A program made the position numbers and the translations under genes. Below the pieces are notes generated by a model that saw only the letters and a program-made list of their open reading frames with translations, was not told the origin of the DNA and did not search any database. A stretch of DNA of 64,000 nucleotides. Origin: Alphaproteobacteria bacterium (GTDB lineage Bacteria > Pseudomonadota > Alphaproteobacteria > Micropepsales > Micropepsaceae). Positions 63,812 to 64,000 of this stretch are shown here, piece by piece. Each line of letters begins with the position of its first letter. Within the stretch, counting starts at the first letter, position 1. The stretch spans positions 1-64,000 of the forward strand of contig CANJBZ010000002.1 of assembly GCA_947473475.1 (NCBI GenBank), written 5' to 3'.

Positions 63812-64000
63812 GCCGGCCCCCCCAACGGTTCGGTTAGCATCACACTACCCCAGCACCGGATGCGGAGAAAGCGAGCCCGAAGCTCCACGACAGTTCCGTT
63901 GCGGGGCATAGTACAGAGGCACGCCAGACCGTTTGAAAACGACCGCGTACCGGCGCGGCACGCCTCGCCCCGCATCGTTGCGATTCCCAAGACCGATAGG

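Overview
The window looks like a chromosomal segment of a GC-rich alphaproteobacterium; I cannot fix the order or genus. The evidence is a complete 14-gene nuo (complex I) operon followed by birA, coaX and RNase J, the lolC-lolD-dnaE block, a PopZ-type polar organizer gene next to valS, and a GTTC-N7-GTTC LexA box of the alphaproteobacterial type.

Layout. 1-2.3 kb is a scarred mobile region: a truncated IS21 transposase, an AT-rich orphan gene and a P4-type integrase with possible arm-site repeats. 2.3-12.9 kb is mixed metabolism and export: a B3-like metallo-beta-lactamase-fold protein, a glycosidase, two PEP-CTERM proteins, an orphan prepilin-like protein, GalD- and PcaD-like enzymes of aromatic catabolism, a KGG-repeat stress protein, IlvD and a sterol-desaturase-family enzyme. 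12.9-18.3 kb holds valS, popZ, a FUSC exporter and pcm. 18.3-19.6 kb holds tRNA-Cys, a possible small RNA, a small membrane protein, tRNA-Asn and another membrane protein. 19.6-26.9 kb holds dnaE, a 33-codon membrane peptide gene under a LexA box, lolD, lolC and a divergent eukaryote/archaeal-type proS. 27-33 kb holds a DMT transporter, small proteins, a beta-hydroxyacid dehydrogenase, RNase J, coaX and birA. 33-48.9 kb is nuoN to nuoA, read on the minus strand, with four genes that are not standard complex I subunits lodged inside it: an NTF2-like protein, a 195-aa membrane-anchored protein with paired cysteines, a 64-aa protein and a four-helix-bundle (23S IVP family) cassette framed by inverted repeats. 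49.1 kb is tRNA-Asp.

49.3-59.7 kb is the most striking block: five intact TPR plus GT41 (SPINDLY / O-GlcNAc-transferase-like) genes in tandem on the minus strand, most joined by ATGA overlaps, with the remnant of a sixth between two of them. Upstream lie two EF-hand proteins and a GlcG/HbpS-like protein. The window ends with a 26-codon hydrophobic peptide, a second MBL-fold protein and a secreted protein of unknown function.

The main leads are the SOS-controlled peptide beside dnaE, the GT41 array with its decayed member, and the non-canonical genes inside the nuo operon. Functions are inferred from sequence motifs and gene order only; no database search was possible.
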